DNA of 64,000 bases, taken from NCBI RefSeq assembly GCF_007856155.1, contig NZ_CP042266.1, positions 1,302,001 to 1,366,000 on the forward strand, written 5' to 3'. Origin of the DNA: Streptomyces qinzhouensis. GTDB lineage: Bacteria > Actinomycetota > Actinomycetes > Streptomycetales > Streptomycetaceae. Every line of letters starts with the position of its first letter. The stretch's first letter is position 1. A program made the translations under genes and the position numbers. The notes under the pieces were generated by a model. That model worked only from the letters and a program-made list of their open reading frames with translations, had not been told where the DNA came from and did no database searches. Below, one piece after another: positions 24,823 to 33,661 of this stretch.

Positions 24823-27800
24823 TCACACCGCCAGCGGCTCCAGATCCCGGTGCACCCGCCGCTCGTCCCGGGCGAGCCGGGTCAGCGCATGGTCGTCCCC
24901 GAGCTGACGGCCCAGCTCCTCCACGGTCTCGATCCGCAGCACGGCGGACTCGTCCTTGCGGCCCAGCATGCCGAGGGTGACCGCGAGATTGGAGGAGACC
25001 GCGAGCACCTCGGGGTGGTGCGGTCCGAGGACCTCGCGCAGCCGGCTCACCGTCCGCTGTTCGATCTGGCGGGCCTCTTCCAGATTGCCGAGGTCCGCCA
25101 GCGCGTTGGCGAGGTTGATGGTGGTGAACAGCGCGTGCGGATGGCTGTCCCCGAGGATCGCGCTCATCCTCCGTACCACCTGCACCAGCAGTTGTTCCGC
25201 GGTCTCCGGATCGCCACAGCCCCAGTGGAAGATGCCCAGATTGTTCATGGCGGCCAGGGTGTACGGATGCTTCTCGCCCGGCACCACCATGTACTGGTCG
25301 ACGACCTCCTGCGCCAGATCCCGGGCCGCCACCGGCTCCCCGGCGGCGAACAGGTCCGCCGCCAGATTGAGGTCACAGGCCAGGGAGTCCGGATTGGCCG
25401 AGGAGTACTGCGAGCGGTAGCGGTTGCGGGTGGCCGTGGTCAGCCGCCGCGCGTCCTCCAGCTGCCCGGCCCGGCGCAGCGACACCGCGAGCGACTTCGC
25501 GGCCGCCAGCGTGCCCGGGAAGGTCCGCCCCAGCTGCTGCTTCAGCAGGTCGTACGTCCGCGCCAGCAGGACCACCGAATCCTCGTAGCGGCCGACCTCC
25601 CGCAGATCGCGGGCGAGCGACGTGGCCGAGGAGAGGGTGTACGGATGCAGCGGCCCGAGGACCTCGGTCCGCCGGTCGAACACATCCTGGTCCAGCTCGC
25701 GGGCCCGGGCGTACTGGCCGACCATCCGCAGATTCAGCGCCAGGTTGTTCGCCGCGGCCAGGGTCCGCGGGTGGGACTCGTGGAAGATCTGGCTGAAGCC
25801 CTCGTGCGCCTCGGTCGCCAGCTCCATCGCCTTGCCGTACTGCCCCAGCGTGCCCAGGTCCATCGCCAGACCGCTGGTGGTCATGTACGTATGCGGATGC
25901 GTTTCGCCCAGCACCTCGCGCTGCCGGTCGAGCGTCACCTCGTCCAGCTCCTTCGCCTCCACATAGCGGCCCTGGGAGCGCAGGATGTTGGAGAGATGGA
26001 AGCGGAGGTAGAGGTACTGGTAGTCGTTGTTGCCCAGCATCTCGCGCCAGGTCTCGCGGACCTCGGTGGCGATGGCCAGGGCGGACTCCCAGTCACCGCG
26101 CTTCCACAGATAGCGGACCCGGTCGATCAGCAGCCTGCGGGTCTCCGGCTCCCGGCAGTTACGCGCCTCCGAGGTGGCCAGATGCGGCCAGATGGTGGCG
26201 AACTGCGGCCAGGTGGAGGGGTTGTCGATGGGCTCGTCGTCATCGGGCCGGGAGCCGGCCAGCACCTGGTGGACGGCGTGCCGCGCCTTCTGCTGCTCCT
26301 CGTCGCTCAACTGGGCCCTGATCACGGCCTGCACCAGCCGGTGGACCTGGATGCTGTTGTTGACCTGGTCCACCTTGGCCAGCGCGAACCGCCCGATCTC
26401 CCGGATCACCCGGCCCAGGACCAGCTTCTCCTGGAGGGAGGGGTCGTACGGCTTGAGAGCGTCGATCATCTCCTTGCTGTACAGCAGATTCGCCGAGATG
26501 GGCTCGGGGGCGAAGAAGGCACAGAGCTGAAGGAGGCGCACCGCGGCGGGCGAGCGCTCCTTGAGCCGTTCGATGGAGACGTTCCAGGTCGCGGCGACCG
26601 GCTCCGGATAGCCCGGGGGCTGGTTGAGCGCCAGCACACTGGTGGTCTGCTCCTTCAGCTGCTCCAGATACTCGGCCACCGGCGTCGCGGTCTCCGCGAT
26701 CCAGGCGGCCGCCTGCTCGACGGCGAGCGGCAGATCGCCGACGGCCATGGCGACCTGGTCGGCGTCGACGTCGCTCAGCCCGCGGGCCCGGCGCTGGAGG
26801 TGCTCGATGGACTCCTCACGGGTGAAGACGTCGATGGGCAGCGCGTCGCCGTACTGCGACCAGGTCTGGTTCCGGGAGGTGACGAGGATGTGCCCGGGCC
26901 CCTGGGGCGGGAAGAACCGCTTCAGCTGCTCGGGGTCGTCGGCGTTGTCGAAGACCAGCAGCCAGCGGGTCGACGGCACCCCCCGCCGCAGCAGATCGAT
27001 CGCCTCGCGGGAGGCCGCCGCCATGTCCTCCCCGGACTGCGCCCCGAGCCGGCTGGCGAGTTCGGCGAGGCTGGCGACGACATCGTCGACCTGTTCCGCG
27101 GAGATCCACCACACCAGGTCGTAGTCGGCCATGAAGCGGTGGACGTACTCGATGGCCACCTGGGTCTTGCCGACGCCGCCGAGTCCGTAGATCGTCTGCG
27201 GCTGCGGCAGCACCGCGGCCACCGACATCCCGCCGCCGAGCTGGTCCCGCATCCGCTCCAGGACAACGGCCCGCCCGGTGAAGCCGGGGTTGCGCGGCGG
27301 CGCGTTCCAGATCTTGGGGACGGTGCCGGGGAACCGGGGGCCGGGCGCCGAACTGTCCGGCAGCTGGACCGGCCGGTCCAGCGCCCGCAGCAGGGTGCTG
27401 GTGGCCTGCACCTCGTCGAGCCGGAAGAGATCGACGGGATTGCGGTCGATGTACGGGGTGGTCAGCCGGACGTCGCCGACCCGGATGGGCAGCAGATGCT
27501 GCCGGCCGCCCCCGGGGTCGTCGGCCACGGCCCGGGACCAGACCTCCACCGCCCGACTGGACTTCATGTACGCGGAGGAGAGCAGCACCACCGTCCGCGC
27601 GGCGCTCTCCGGGGTGATCCCGCTCTCGCCGGGTTCGCGCTCCACCGAGACGTCCCGGGGCACGACCCGGAATCCGGCCCGGGTCAGCAGCGACTCGATC
27701 CAGTCGGCCCACATCCGGTTCTCCGCCACATAGCTCAGGAAGAGATCGGCGGGCAGGGCGGGGCGGCGGCGGGTGAAGGCGTCCTTGATGCGCAGCCGGG

Positions 27801-28764
27801 AGTCCTCGCCGACGGTCGGCATGGCGGTGACATCGTGCTCGGTGATGACCGAGGTGAGCCGTTCGAAGGCGGAGAGCAGCGAGTTGGTCAGACCGGCCTC
27901 GTCGCCGAAGGTGGCGAGGGTCTCCTCGTAGGCGTAGTAGGGGCGGTACGGGATCTCCACCGCGCCCCAGTAGGCGGTCAGCTCCTCGCCGGCGAGCCCG
28001 CTGGGCAGCCGGTCGAACTTGACCCGCGCCAGCGCCCGTCCGGCGTCGGCCTTCTCCTTCTCGCCCTCGTCGATCCGCATCGGCACCGGGTAGATCTTGA
28101 TGTTCCGGCCGCCGTAGCGCTCGTCGATCTGGCGGGCGACGGACGCCGCGCCGTCGATGGACTGGTCGCTGAGGGTGAAGCAGTCGACGAGGATGTCGGG
28201 GAGGTGGACGGTGCAGATGTCGGCGATGTCGGAGAGGCCGGTACGGCTGTCGATGAGGACGTAGTCGTAGTTGGCCTTCATATCGTCGCGCAGCGCGTCG
28301 AAGAAGAGACCGCCGCCGAGCCGGTCGTAGAAGTTGTCCCAGTCGAAGGTGGAGACGGTCGCCGAGTACTCCCGGTTCTGCTTGCCCGCGGAGACGAAGT
28401 CGAGCGTGCCGCCGTCGGGGAACTCCCAGCCGAGGATCTCGGGGGTGAGGGAGACCGCGTGCGGCTGGACCCGGGCGTAGTCCCGGTGCCAGTCGTCGCG
28501 GCGCGCGGTGTCGGGGGTGATCGCGGCCCAGGCGTACTCCGTGATCAGGTCGATGACACCGGTGGTGGCCCCGAGGGTGGAGGGGTCCAGAAAGGGATGG
28601 AAGAAGCGGTGGAGTCCCGGCGCCTCGAGGTCCCAGTCGACGGCGAGCACCCGCTTGCCGTTGGCCGCCAGGATCCAGGCCGTATTGGCCAGGGCCATCG
28701 TGCGGCCCGTGCCGCCCTTGTACGAGTAGAAGGTGACGATGCGTCCGTCACGACTGGCTGTCAT
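24823..28764 (-). CDS. fxsT: FxSxx-COOH system protein FxsT: ParA-like/TIR/NB-ARC/TPR multidomain protein
   Basis: This 1313-residue cytoplasmic protein is the last gene of the FxSxx operon. Its N-terminus is a MinD/ParA-type P-loop ATPase (FYSYKGGTGRTMALAN, residues 12-27; VDWDLEAPGLHRFF; LIDSRTGLSD). A TIR-like domain begins near 340 (ADLFLSYVAENRMWADWI; SSAYMKSSRAVEVW holds a candidate catalytic Glu). An NB-ARC STAND ATPase begins near 515 (IYGLGGVGKTQVAIEY; LVFDNADDPEQL). About ten TPRs run from roughly 890 to the end. The architecture is that of a signal-transducing or immune-type switch. ATG 28764 has GGAGG at 6 nt and overlaps fxsC by 17 bp. Its role in the system is not established. 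Confidence 0.9.
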   Translation of the reverse strand: MTASRDGRIVTFYSYKGGTGRTMALANTAWILAANGKRVLAVDWDLEAPGLHRFFHPFLDPSTLGATTGVIDLITEYAWAAITPDTARRDDWHRDYARVQPHAVSLTPEILGWEFPDGGTLDFVSAGKQNREYSATVSTFDWDNFYDRLGGGLFFDALRDDMKANYDYVLIDSRTGLSDIADICTVHLPDILVDCFTLSDQSIDGAASVARQIDERYGGRNIKIYPVPMRIDEGEKEKADAGRALARVKFDRLPSGLAGEELTAYWGAVEIPYRPYYAYEETLATFGDEAGLTNSLLSAFERLTSVITEHDVTAMPTVGEDSRLRIKDAFTRRRPALPADLFLSYVAENRMWADWIESLLTRAGFRVVPRDVSVEREPGESGITPESAARTVVLLSSAYMKSSRAVEVWSRAVADDPGGGRQHLLPIRVGDVRLTTPYIDRNPVDLFRLDEVQATSTLLRALDRPVQLPDSSAPGPRFPGTVPKIWNAPPRNPGFTGRAVVLERMRDQLGGGMSVAAVLPQPQTIYGLGGVGKTQVAIEYVHRFMADYDLVWWISAEQVDDVVASLAELASRLGAQSGEDMAAASREAIDLLRRGVPSTRWLLVFDNADDPEQLKRFFPPQGPGHILVTSRNQTWSQYGDALPIDVFTREESIEHLQRRARGLSDVDADQVAMAVGDLPLAVEQAAAWIAETATPVAEYLEQLKEQTTSVLALNQPPGYPEPVAATWNVSIERLKERSPAAVRLLQLCAFFAPEPISANLLYSKEMIDALKPYDPSLQEKLVLGRVIREIGRFALAKVDQVNNSIQVHRLVQAVIRAQLSDEEQQKARHAVHQVLAGSRPDDDEPIDNPSTWPQFATIWPHLATSEARNCREPETRRLLIDRVRYLWKRGDWESALAIATEVRETWREMLGNNDYQYLYLRFHLSNILRSQGRYVEAKELDEVTLDRQREVLGETHPHTYMTTSGLAMDLGTLGQYGKAMELATEAHEGFSQIFHESHPRTLAAANNLALNLRMVGQYARARELDQDVFDRRTEVLGPLHPYTLSSATSLARDLREVGRYEDSVVLLARTYDLLKQQLGRTFPGTLAAAKSLAVSLRRAGQLEDARRLTTATRNRYRSQYSSANPDSLACDLNLAADLFAAGEPVAARDLAQEVVDQYMVVPGEKHPYTLAAMNNLGIFHWGCGDPETAEQLLVQVVRRMSAILGDSHPHALFTTINLANALADLGNLEEARQIEQRTVSRLREVLGPHHPEVLAVSSNLAVTLGMLGRKDESAVLRIETVEELGRQLGDDHALTRLARDERRVHRDLEPLAV

Positions 28765-30082
28765 CCGTGTCCTCCGCATCGGGGGCAGTTCCACGCAACG
28801 TGTCCGGGACGTACTGGGTGGTGCCGTAGTCGGCCATGGGGCCGCGGAGTCTGGGGCGTTCGCCGCGGGCGGCGCCGGGCGGTGGTGCGGGCGGATAGAC
28901 CTCGGCATGGCGCAGATACTCCTGCGCCGAGGCCTCCACGACCTGGGGCAGGATCTGGCCGAACGCCTCGATGCTGAAGACGCCCCGGGCAGCCGCCCGG
29001 CAGGCGGGCCGGCCGTGGTTCATGGCATGAGGCATGGTCCGTTCCAGCCGTTCGGCGAGTTCCGCCTCGGAGTGGCGGCTCTGGGGATCGTCGCGGTTCC
29101 AGGGGACTACCACCGTGACCCAGGGACGGGGGGTGGCGTCGAAAGCGGCCAGCCGGGCGCAGCGCCGGTCGTCGACGAGCGCCCAGCGGTCGACGACCAG
29201 GATCTCCGGCCGGGCGGGCGGCTGCGTCGGATCGGGCAGCGTCTCGTGGTCGAAGGAGGAGACCGTCGCCTGGTAGTCGAGCGAACGGACCAGTTCCTGG
29301 GCCACCAGCGCCAGGGGCCGTGCGGAGTCGGGATGGTAAGGGTTCCAGTCCTGCGAGAGTTTGCCGTAGTAGTCCGGGGCGCGGCCCTCGGGGAGGTCGT
29401 GATGGGTGGGGGCGGCCACGGTGAGATGCATGGGCCGCGGTCCGCCGGGCCGGCCGAAGGCGCTGGGCGCGTGACGGTAGTCGACGGGACTGCCGGGAGT
29501 GACCCGGGTGGAGTCGGCGACGGCGACAATGCGCTTGGCGAGTTCATAGACCGCCGCCTCGTACTCCTCGGCGAGTATCCGCAGTTTGATCAGGCCGTAG
29601 AGCCCGTCGGTCACATAACGGTCGCCGAAGGCCCGGTGGTTGAACTGAAGCCGCTCCGCCGGACCCGGGAGTTGTTCGGGCGGCATCGGAACCCAGAGCG
29701 CCGGCACGATCGCCTCGGCCGAGCGGTTGCTCTTCGCCTGGTGATAGATCGCCCGCTGGGCAAATGCGTACCACTCCTTTCCGCACATCTCGCTGGCGAA
29801 ATAGCGGGGGGAGAAGAGCGGGACGAACACCCGGCAGTTCGCCAGTACATCGCCCAGCCGCTCGGACCATCCCTCGCCGGAGCGGATCTCCCGGTCCATG
29901 AAGCCCGCCGGAGCACCGGCGGGCAGATCGGTCATGGCCATCACATGACCGCAGAGATCACGGAAGAGCCGCTCCACCCACATGTCCGGGTCGGGGCCCC
30001 CTGCGCCGTACCGCGGTGTGTGTGCGTAACTCAAGAAGAAGTACGGCCGATGGTCCGCCGTACGTTGCGCTGTTTCCGACAC
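28748..30082 (-). CDS. fxsC: TIR-like protein FxsC
   Basis: This 444-residue protein begins with a TIR-like domain (YFFLSYAHTPRYG; DMWVERLFRDL; VFVPLFSPRYFASEMCGKEW, where the last Glu fits the TIR catalytic position). The middle region (MHLTVAAPTHHDLPEG, YYGKLSQDWNPYHP) and a domain starting ILVVDRWALVD are characteristic of FxsC in FxSxx-COOH operons. It is cytoplasmic with no membrane segment. Its 3' end overlaps fxsT. Whether the TIR domain consumes NAD or only scaffolds is unknown. Confidence 0.9.
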   Translation of the reverse strand: MSETAQRTADHRPYFFLSYAHTPRYGAGGPDPDMWVERLFRDLCGHVMAMTDLPAGAPAGFMDREIRSGEGWSERLGDVLANCRVFVPLFSPRYFASEMCGKEWYAFAQRAIYHQAKSNRSAEAIVPALWVPMPPEQLPGPAERLQFNHRAFGDRYVTDGLYGLIKLRILAEEYEAAVYELAKRIVAVADSTRVTPGSPVDYRHAPSAFGRPGGPRPMHLTVAAPTHHDLPEGRAPDYYGKLSQDWNPYHPDSARPLALVAQELVRSLDYQATVSSFDHETLPDPTQPPARPEILVVDRWALVDDRRCARLAAFDATPRPWVTVVVPWNRDDPQSRHSEAELAERLERTMPHAMNHGRPACRAAARGVFSIEAFGQILPQVVEASAQEYLRHAEVYPPAPPPGAARGERPRLRGPMADYGTTQYVPDTLRGTAPDAEDTDDSQS

Positions 30083-30193
30083 ACGACCCCCGTCCTGTGT
30101 GAACGCCCGCCCTCGCGCCCGACATCGAGGGGAGATGCGAGCGAATTAATCATTACGGAGCCCGGACACTCCTTCCCCCCGTGGTTCAGTCAA

Positions 30194-30958
30194 TCAACGC
30201 CGCTTTTCAGACATCCAGCGGTCCGCATGGCGAACCGCTTCCTTGATCGGGAACAACCGGGTCCGGCGTCCTCCCAACTGCCCCGTCCGTACCAGTCCGG
30301 GAGGGAAATCAGCACCGATCGTGTCAAATTCCAGGTCGTCCAGGACGACATCTTCGTACGTTGTCCATTTCTTACCCCCATTGGGCCGCCGAACCACACA
30401 GGAGTAGGGCCTGCGGGGTGCACTCGGGTGGTACTCGGCGAGATGGAAGGCCGTGCATACCGAGAAATCCACATTGATCATCAATACCCGGGCCCCGGCC
30501 CGGTGCAGGGCTCCGAGGGGAGAGTCCCAGCCCAGATGGGAGGTGAGGGGATGGTGGGCCAGGAGTTCGGCCGCCCGGGCACCGAGTGCGGTGAACGAGG
30601 TCTGCGGATGGGAACTGCGCACCGCGCCCGGCGCGGTGCGTACGGACTCGGCCAGTCTGCCCATCCCCTCGCTCGGGGTGACGGCCGGATCGAAGGCCGG
30701 CATCCGCTCCCTGAAGTCCCGCACCCGGTCGGCCGTCATCCCGTCGATCCGGTCCAGATGCGCCTGGGAGGTGGTGGAGTTCGCCGGGGTGAAGGCGGGG
30801 GTGACCAGGGTGCCGCCGGGGCCGAGGGCCGCGACGAGGGCGTCCCGCAGGGTGTCGGCGGCCAGTCCGGTGCCCCGGAGGGCGGCGTGGACCAGCAGGA
30901 TCGACCCCGGTTCGACGCCCAGGGCGGTCAGCTCCGCGGTGATCCCCGGATCAGCCAC
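30194..30958 (-). CDS. AAC(3)-family acetyltransferase of the FxSxx operon
   Basis: This 254-residue protein starts at GTG 30958, overlapping the fxsB stop by 8 bp. AAC(3) features include GSILLVHAALRGTG near residue 20, LGPGGTLVTPAFTP, and SHPQTSFTALG. The family His lies in TAFHLAEYH. The usual GYGEGSP-type segment is replaced by LGWDSPLGAL, so it is a divergent member. AAC(3) enzymes acetylate aminoglycosides, but related enzymes modify other amines. Its place between the maturase and fxsC suggests N-acetylation of the RiPP product or of a pathway ligand; self-resistance is less likely. Confidence 0.85.
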   Translation of the reverse strand: MADPGITAELTALGVEPGSILLVHAALRGTGLAADTLRDALVAALGPGGTLVTPAFTPANSTTSQAHLDRIDGMTADRVRDFRERMPAFDPAVTPSEGMGRLAESVRTAPGAVRSSHPQTSFTALGARAAELLAHHPLTSHLGWDSPLGALHRAGARVLMINVDFSVCTAFHLAEYHPSAPRRPYSCVVRRPNGGKKWTTYEDVVLDDLEFDTIGADFPPGLVRTGQLGGRRTRLFPIKEAVRHADRWMSEKRR

Positions 30959-33221
30959 GCCCGCCGCTCTCCCCGGCGGCGGATGCCCCCCGGAGGTCCC
31001 GTCGCTCGGCTCGCAGTCCGGCCAGCAGGGCGTGCCCGGCCGCGGTGAGCTCCGGTGCGCGCGCCAGGGTCTCCAGGGCGGTGTCGGTCCCGGTCGCCGC
31101 CGCGCCGTCGAGGGCGGCGAGCCCGATGCGTACGTACACCTCCTCCAGGAGGACCGAGGCGGGTACGGGGGCCGGGGCCCAGGGCGAGGGGTGGTGCCAC
31201 TGGCCGTCCTGGGCGAGCAGCCCGCCCACCCGGTGCAGGGCACGGAGTTTGGCGCGCCGCATGCCGCGCAGCAGCTCCGCGGCGAACGCCTCCGGCGAGG
31301 GCGGCAGGGCGAGCCCGAGCGCTCCGTACCCCGGTTCGCCGGGGTCGGGAAGCCCGGGCCGGCGCGGGCCCGGCACCCCGGTGGCCGCCAGGGGGGTGAG
31401 GGTGGTGAGGGAGACGGCCGTCTCGGCGGCCTGCCGGGGCGCGGCGGCGCGCAGCAGCGGCCAGGCCCCGGCGAGCAGCCGGTCCCAGGCGGCGGCCTCG
31501 TCGTCCCCGAGCCGGGGGGCGGCCGGGGTCTCGTGGCAGTCGCGGTAGGGGTCGAGGTCGTCCAGGAGAAGTGCGGGGATACCGTCCTGTCCGCCGACGG
31601 TCCTGACCGCGCGCCAGCCCGGCACTTCGGCCCCGGTGAGCGGGATTCGCACCGGCGGCCGGTCCGCGAGCTCGACGAGGAAGCCGTCGCCGTCCGGGCG
31701 TACGACCGCGGCGGCCGGGCCGTCGAGTGTCAGTTCCCCGAGGGCGGGCAGCCTCAGCACCCCGTCGTCGCAGGGCACCCGCACCGCGGGGCCCGAGCCG
31801 TCACGGACGCAGGCGGCCGCCAGATAGGCGGGCAGCCGGCCGGCGAGCGCCGGGGCGTCCGGGCGGGCCTCGCGCAGCGCGGCGAGGGTGTCCGTGAGCC
31901 AGTTCCGGGTGTACGGATGGCCCCAGAGCCGGTCGAGGACGTCCCCGCTCTCGTCGAGCGCGAGCAGCAGTTCCCAGGCGTCGTCCCAGCCGGCCCCGCC
32001 GCGTCCGGCGAGTTCACCGGTGAGGGTGCCGCTGAGCATCCGGGTGATGTCCTGGTCGTCGGCGAGGAGGGCACCGGGTTCCGTGATCGCCAGGGGCACC
32101 AGTTCCCCGCCGATGCGCCGTTCGATGCCGTGGATCAGGGCTTCGAGGTCGGTGCAGTAGACGGAGGTGTTGTCGAACTCGCCGGCCGTGCGGTAGCGGT
32201 GGGTGTAGAGCCCGCCGCCGCAGGAGCGCACCACGGGGCAGTCACGGCAGGTGTCGCTCACCGAGGCGAGCCCGAGCTGCCGGCTCCGGACCCCGGGGTG
32301 GGCGGCGACCTCGTCGAAGGTGTGCCGCAGTACGTCGAATCCGGTCGCCGCGGCGCCTTCGTAGGCGCTCTTGAGGGAGTCGACCTGCTCCAGGGCGCCG
32401 TCGGTCTCCACGACCACCAGGTCGGTGGGGGCCAGACCGAGGGACTCGGTGAGGCTGGGGCCGCCCGCGAGGGTGGAGAAGACGGATTCGAAGAGCCGCA
32501 CGGGGACCGGCCGGCCGTCGGCGTCCCAGCGGTCGAAGATCGTCAGCAGCCAGTCGGCGTACGCGGTGGGCGAGCCGTCCGGCCGGACCGGGGGCTGGTC
32601 CCAGGTCGCGTGCGGCAGCAGGAAGTCGATCCGCGGCGGCTCCAGTTCGGCCAGCGCGTCATAGACGGCGACGGGGTCGTTGGCCACGTCGACGGTGCAC
32701 AGCAGGCCGAGATAGAGATGGCGGTAGCGCTCCTGACGGAGCAGTTCCACGGCCTTCAGTACGAGGGGGTGGCTGGTGCGGCCGTCGGCGAAGCGGCGGT
32801 GCCGGTCATTGGCGGAACGGTCGCCGTCGAGAGAGATACCGACCTTGAGGCCGAACTCGGCGAAGAGGTCGAGATACCGGGGGCTCAGTTGTAGACCGTT
32901 GGTGTGGATACGGAGATCCAGTTCGGCGATGCCGTCCAGCGCCCGGGTCAGTTCCTCGCAGACGCGGCGCAATCGCGCGGGCCCCGCCAGCAGTGGCTCC
33001 CCTCCGTGCAGGATCACTGACACGGAGGGCAGGGCATGATTTTTGGCATGCTCGGCCAGTCGCAGAGCTGTCCAGGTAATCGCTTCGTCAGAGATTGCCT
33101 TCGGGCGGGTTCGCCAGCTCTGATCAGCGTGTTCGTAGATATAGCAGTGGTCGCAGGCGAGATCGCACCGGCTGTGCACCTTGAGAACGATCTCGCGGAA
33201 TGGGACCAGCGGTCCTGTCAT
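30951..33221 (-). CDS. fxsB: FxsB radical SAM/SPASM peptide maturase with degenerate HExxH-type extension
   Basis: This 756-residue enzyme has the radical SAM Cx3Cx2C at C19, C23, C26 and a SPASM cluster region (C325, C328, C334, C356; DTCRDCPVVRSCGGG). FxsB enzymes install a cyclophane (aromatic ring to side-chain carbon) in the precursor. Residues about 370-756 form an extension related to the HExxH beta-hydroxylase-like domain of other FxsB forms. Where HEFQH-type residues are expected there is LLRGMRRAKLRAL (650-662), so the metal site is lost. It overlaps the acetyltransferase gene and lies 56 bp behind fxsA. Confidence 0.93.
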   Translation of the reverse strand: MTGPLVPFREIVLKVHSRCDLACDHCYIYEHADQSWRTRPKAISDEAITWTALRLAEHAKNHALPSVSVILHGGEPLLAGPARLRRVCEELTRALDGIAELDLRIHTNGLQLSPRYLDLFAEFGLKVGISLDGDRSANDRHRRFADGRTSHPLVLKAVELLRQERYRHLYLGLLCTVDVANDPVAVYDALAELEPPRIDFLLPHATWDQPPVRPDGSPTAYADWLLTIFDRWDADGRPVPVRLFESVFSTLAGGPSLTESLGLAPTDLVVVETDGALEQVDSLKSAYEGAAATGFDVLRHTFDEVAAHPGVRSRQLGLASVSDTCRDCPVVRSCGGGLYTHRYRTAGEFDNTSVYCTDLEALIHGIERRIGGELVPLAITEPGALLADDQDITRMLSGTLTGELAGRGGAGWDDAWELLLALDESGDVLDRLWGHPYTRNWLTDTLAALREARPDAPALAGRLPAYLAAACVRDGSGPAVRVPCDDGVLRLPALGELTLDGPAAAVVRPDGDGFLVELADRPPVRIPLTGAEVPGWRAVRTVGGQDGIPALLLDDLDPYRDCHETPAAPRLGDDEAAAWDRLLAGAWPLLRAAAPRQAAETAVSLTTLTPLAATGVPGPRRPGLPDPGEPGYGALGLALPPSPEAFAAELLRGMRRAKLRALHRVGGLLAQDGQWHHPSPWAPAPVPASVLLEEVYVRIGLAALDGAAATGTDTALETLARAPELTAAGHALLAGLRAERRDLRGASAAGESGGRG

Positions 33222-33277
33222 TCCACCAGTCTAGTGGTCCGGCGACGGCAAAGTAGCCGAAACGCAGACCAAGCAGA

Positions 33278-33424
33278 CTAGAGCGACGAGTTGAACGTGG
33301 CGATGCGCACGGGACGTTCGGCGGCCGGAGCGGCCCCCGTCGACTTCTTCACCGCGCCACGCTCGGACTGCGGCAGGGAGACTCGGTTGCGCTTCGCCGC
33401 GGCGAAGGAGGCGGAGATCGTCAT
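33278..33424 (-). CDS. fxsA: FxsA RiPP precursor peptide (48 residues, ends FNSSL)
   Basis: The peptide runs from MTISASFAAAKRN to RPVRIATFNSSL and stops right after the FxSxx motif (Phe44, Asn45, Ser46, Ser47, Leu48), which defines the system. ATG 33424 has AAGGA 8 nt upstream; a longer upstream frame is not needed. Residues 1-40 are the leader, basic and Ala-rich. By family knowledge FxsB would crosslink Phe44 to the residue two positions on (Ser46). No protease or dedicated exporter is adjacent, so the product may stay inside the cell or remain uncleaved. Confidence 0.93.
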   Translation of the reverse strand: MTISASFAAAKRNRVSLPQSERGAVKKSTGAAPAAERPVRIATFNSSL

Positions 33425-33661
33425 GGGGGCCGTCCTTATTGATCTGTGTACATGATCGCGCACGATCTGGCTGTACAGCACGGATAACCAGGCGCCATTG
33501 CGGCGTCCGGCGGCACGACTCTACTCTCAAGTTCACCCGTAGCAACTCAGCACGTGAACACGTAACAGTTAGAGTTGCTTCATATTCTGTCAGGAAGGCG
33601 CGGAGGAAGCGATTCCACCTCTTGGGTGAGGGTGACGGCATAACTGCAGACAGGGGGAGGC
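33425..33661. promoter_or_regulatory. Divergent promoter region of fxsA and the DUF4231 gene
   Basis: This 237-bp stretch is clearly AT-richer than its surroundings. TGTACA occurs twice (33447-33452 and 33472-33477), flanking a GATCG..CGATC pair, and could be an operator. It must hold the promoters of the fxs operon (minus) and of the DUF4231 gene (plus), so the two may be co-regulated. Confidence 0.5.

Noticed and set aside
24850..28977. A 1375-codon open frame on the plus strand opposite fxsT
   Set aside because: It is the antisense shadow of fxsT: Arg/Gly/His-rich, no domain, and produced by the high third-position GC of the real gene.
30194..30958. Aminoglycoside-resistance determinant as the primary call
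   Set aside because: It is embedded in and overlaps the RiPP operon, and the usual AAC(3) GYGEGSP-type segment is altered; resistance remains only a possibility.
33425..33481. Longer fxsA (67 residues) from an upstream start
   Set aside because: The ATG at 33424 has AAGGA at 8 nt and gives a leader length usual for FxsA; the extension lies in the promoter region.
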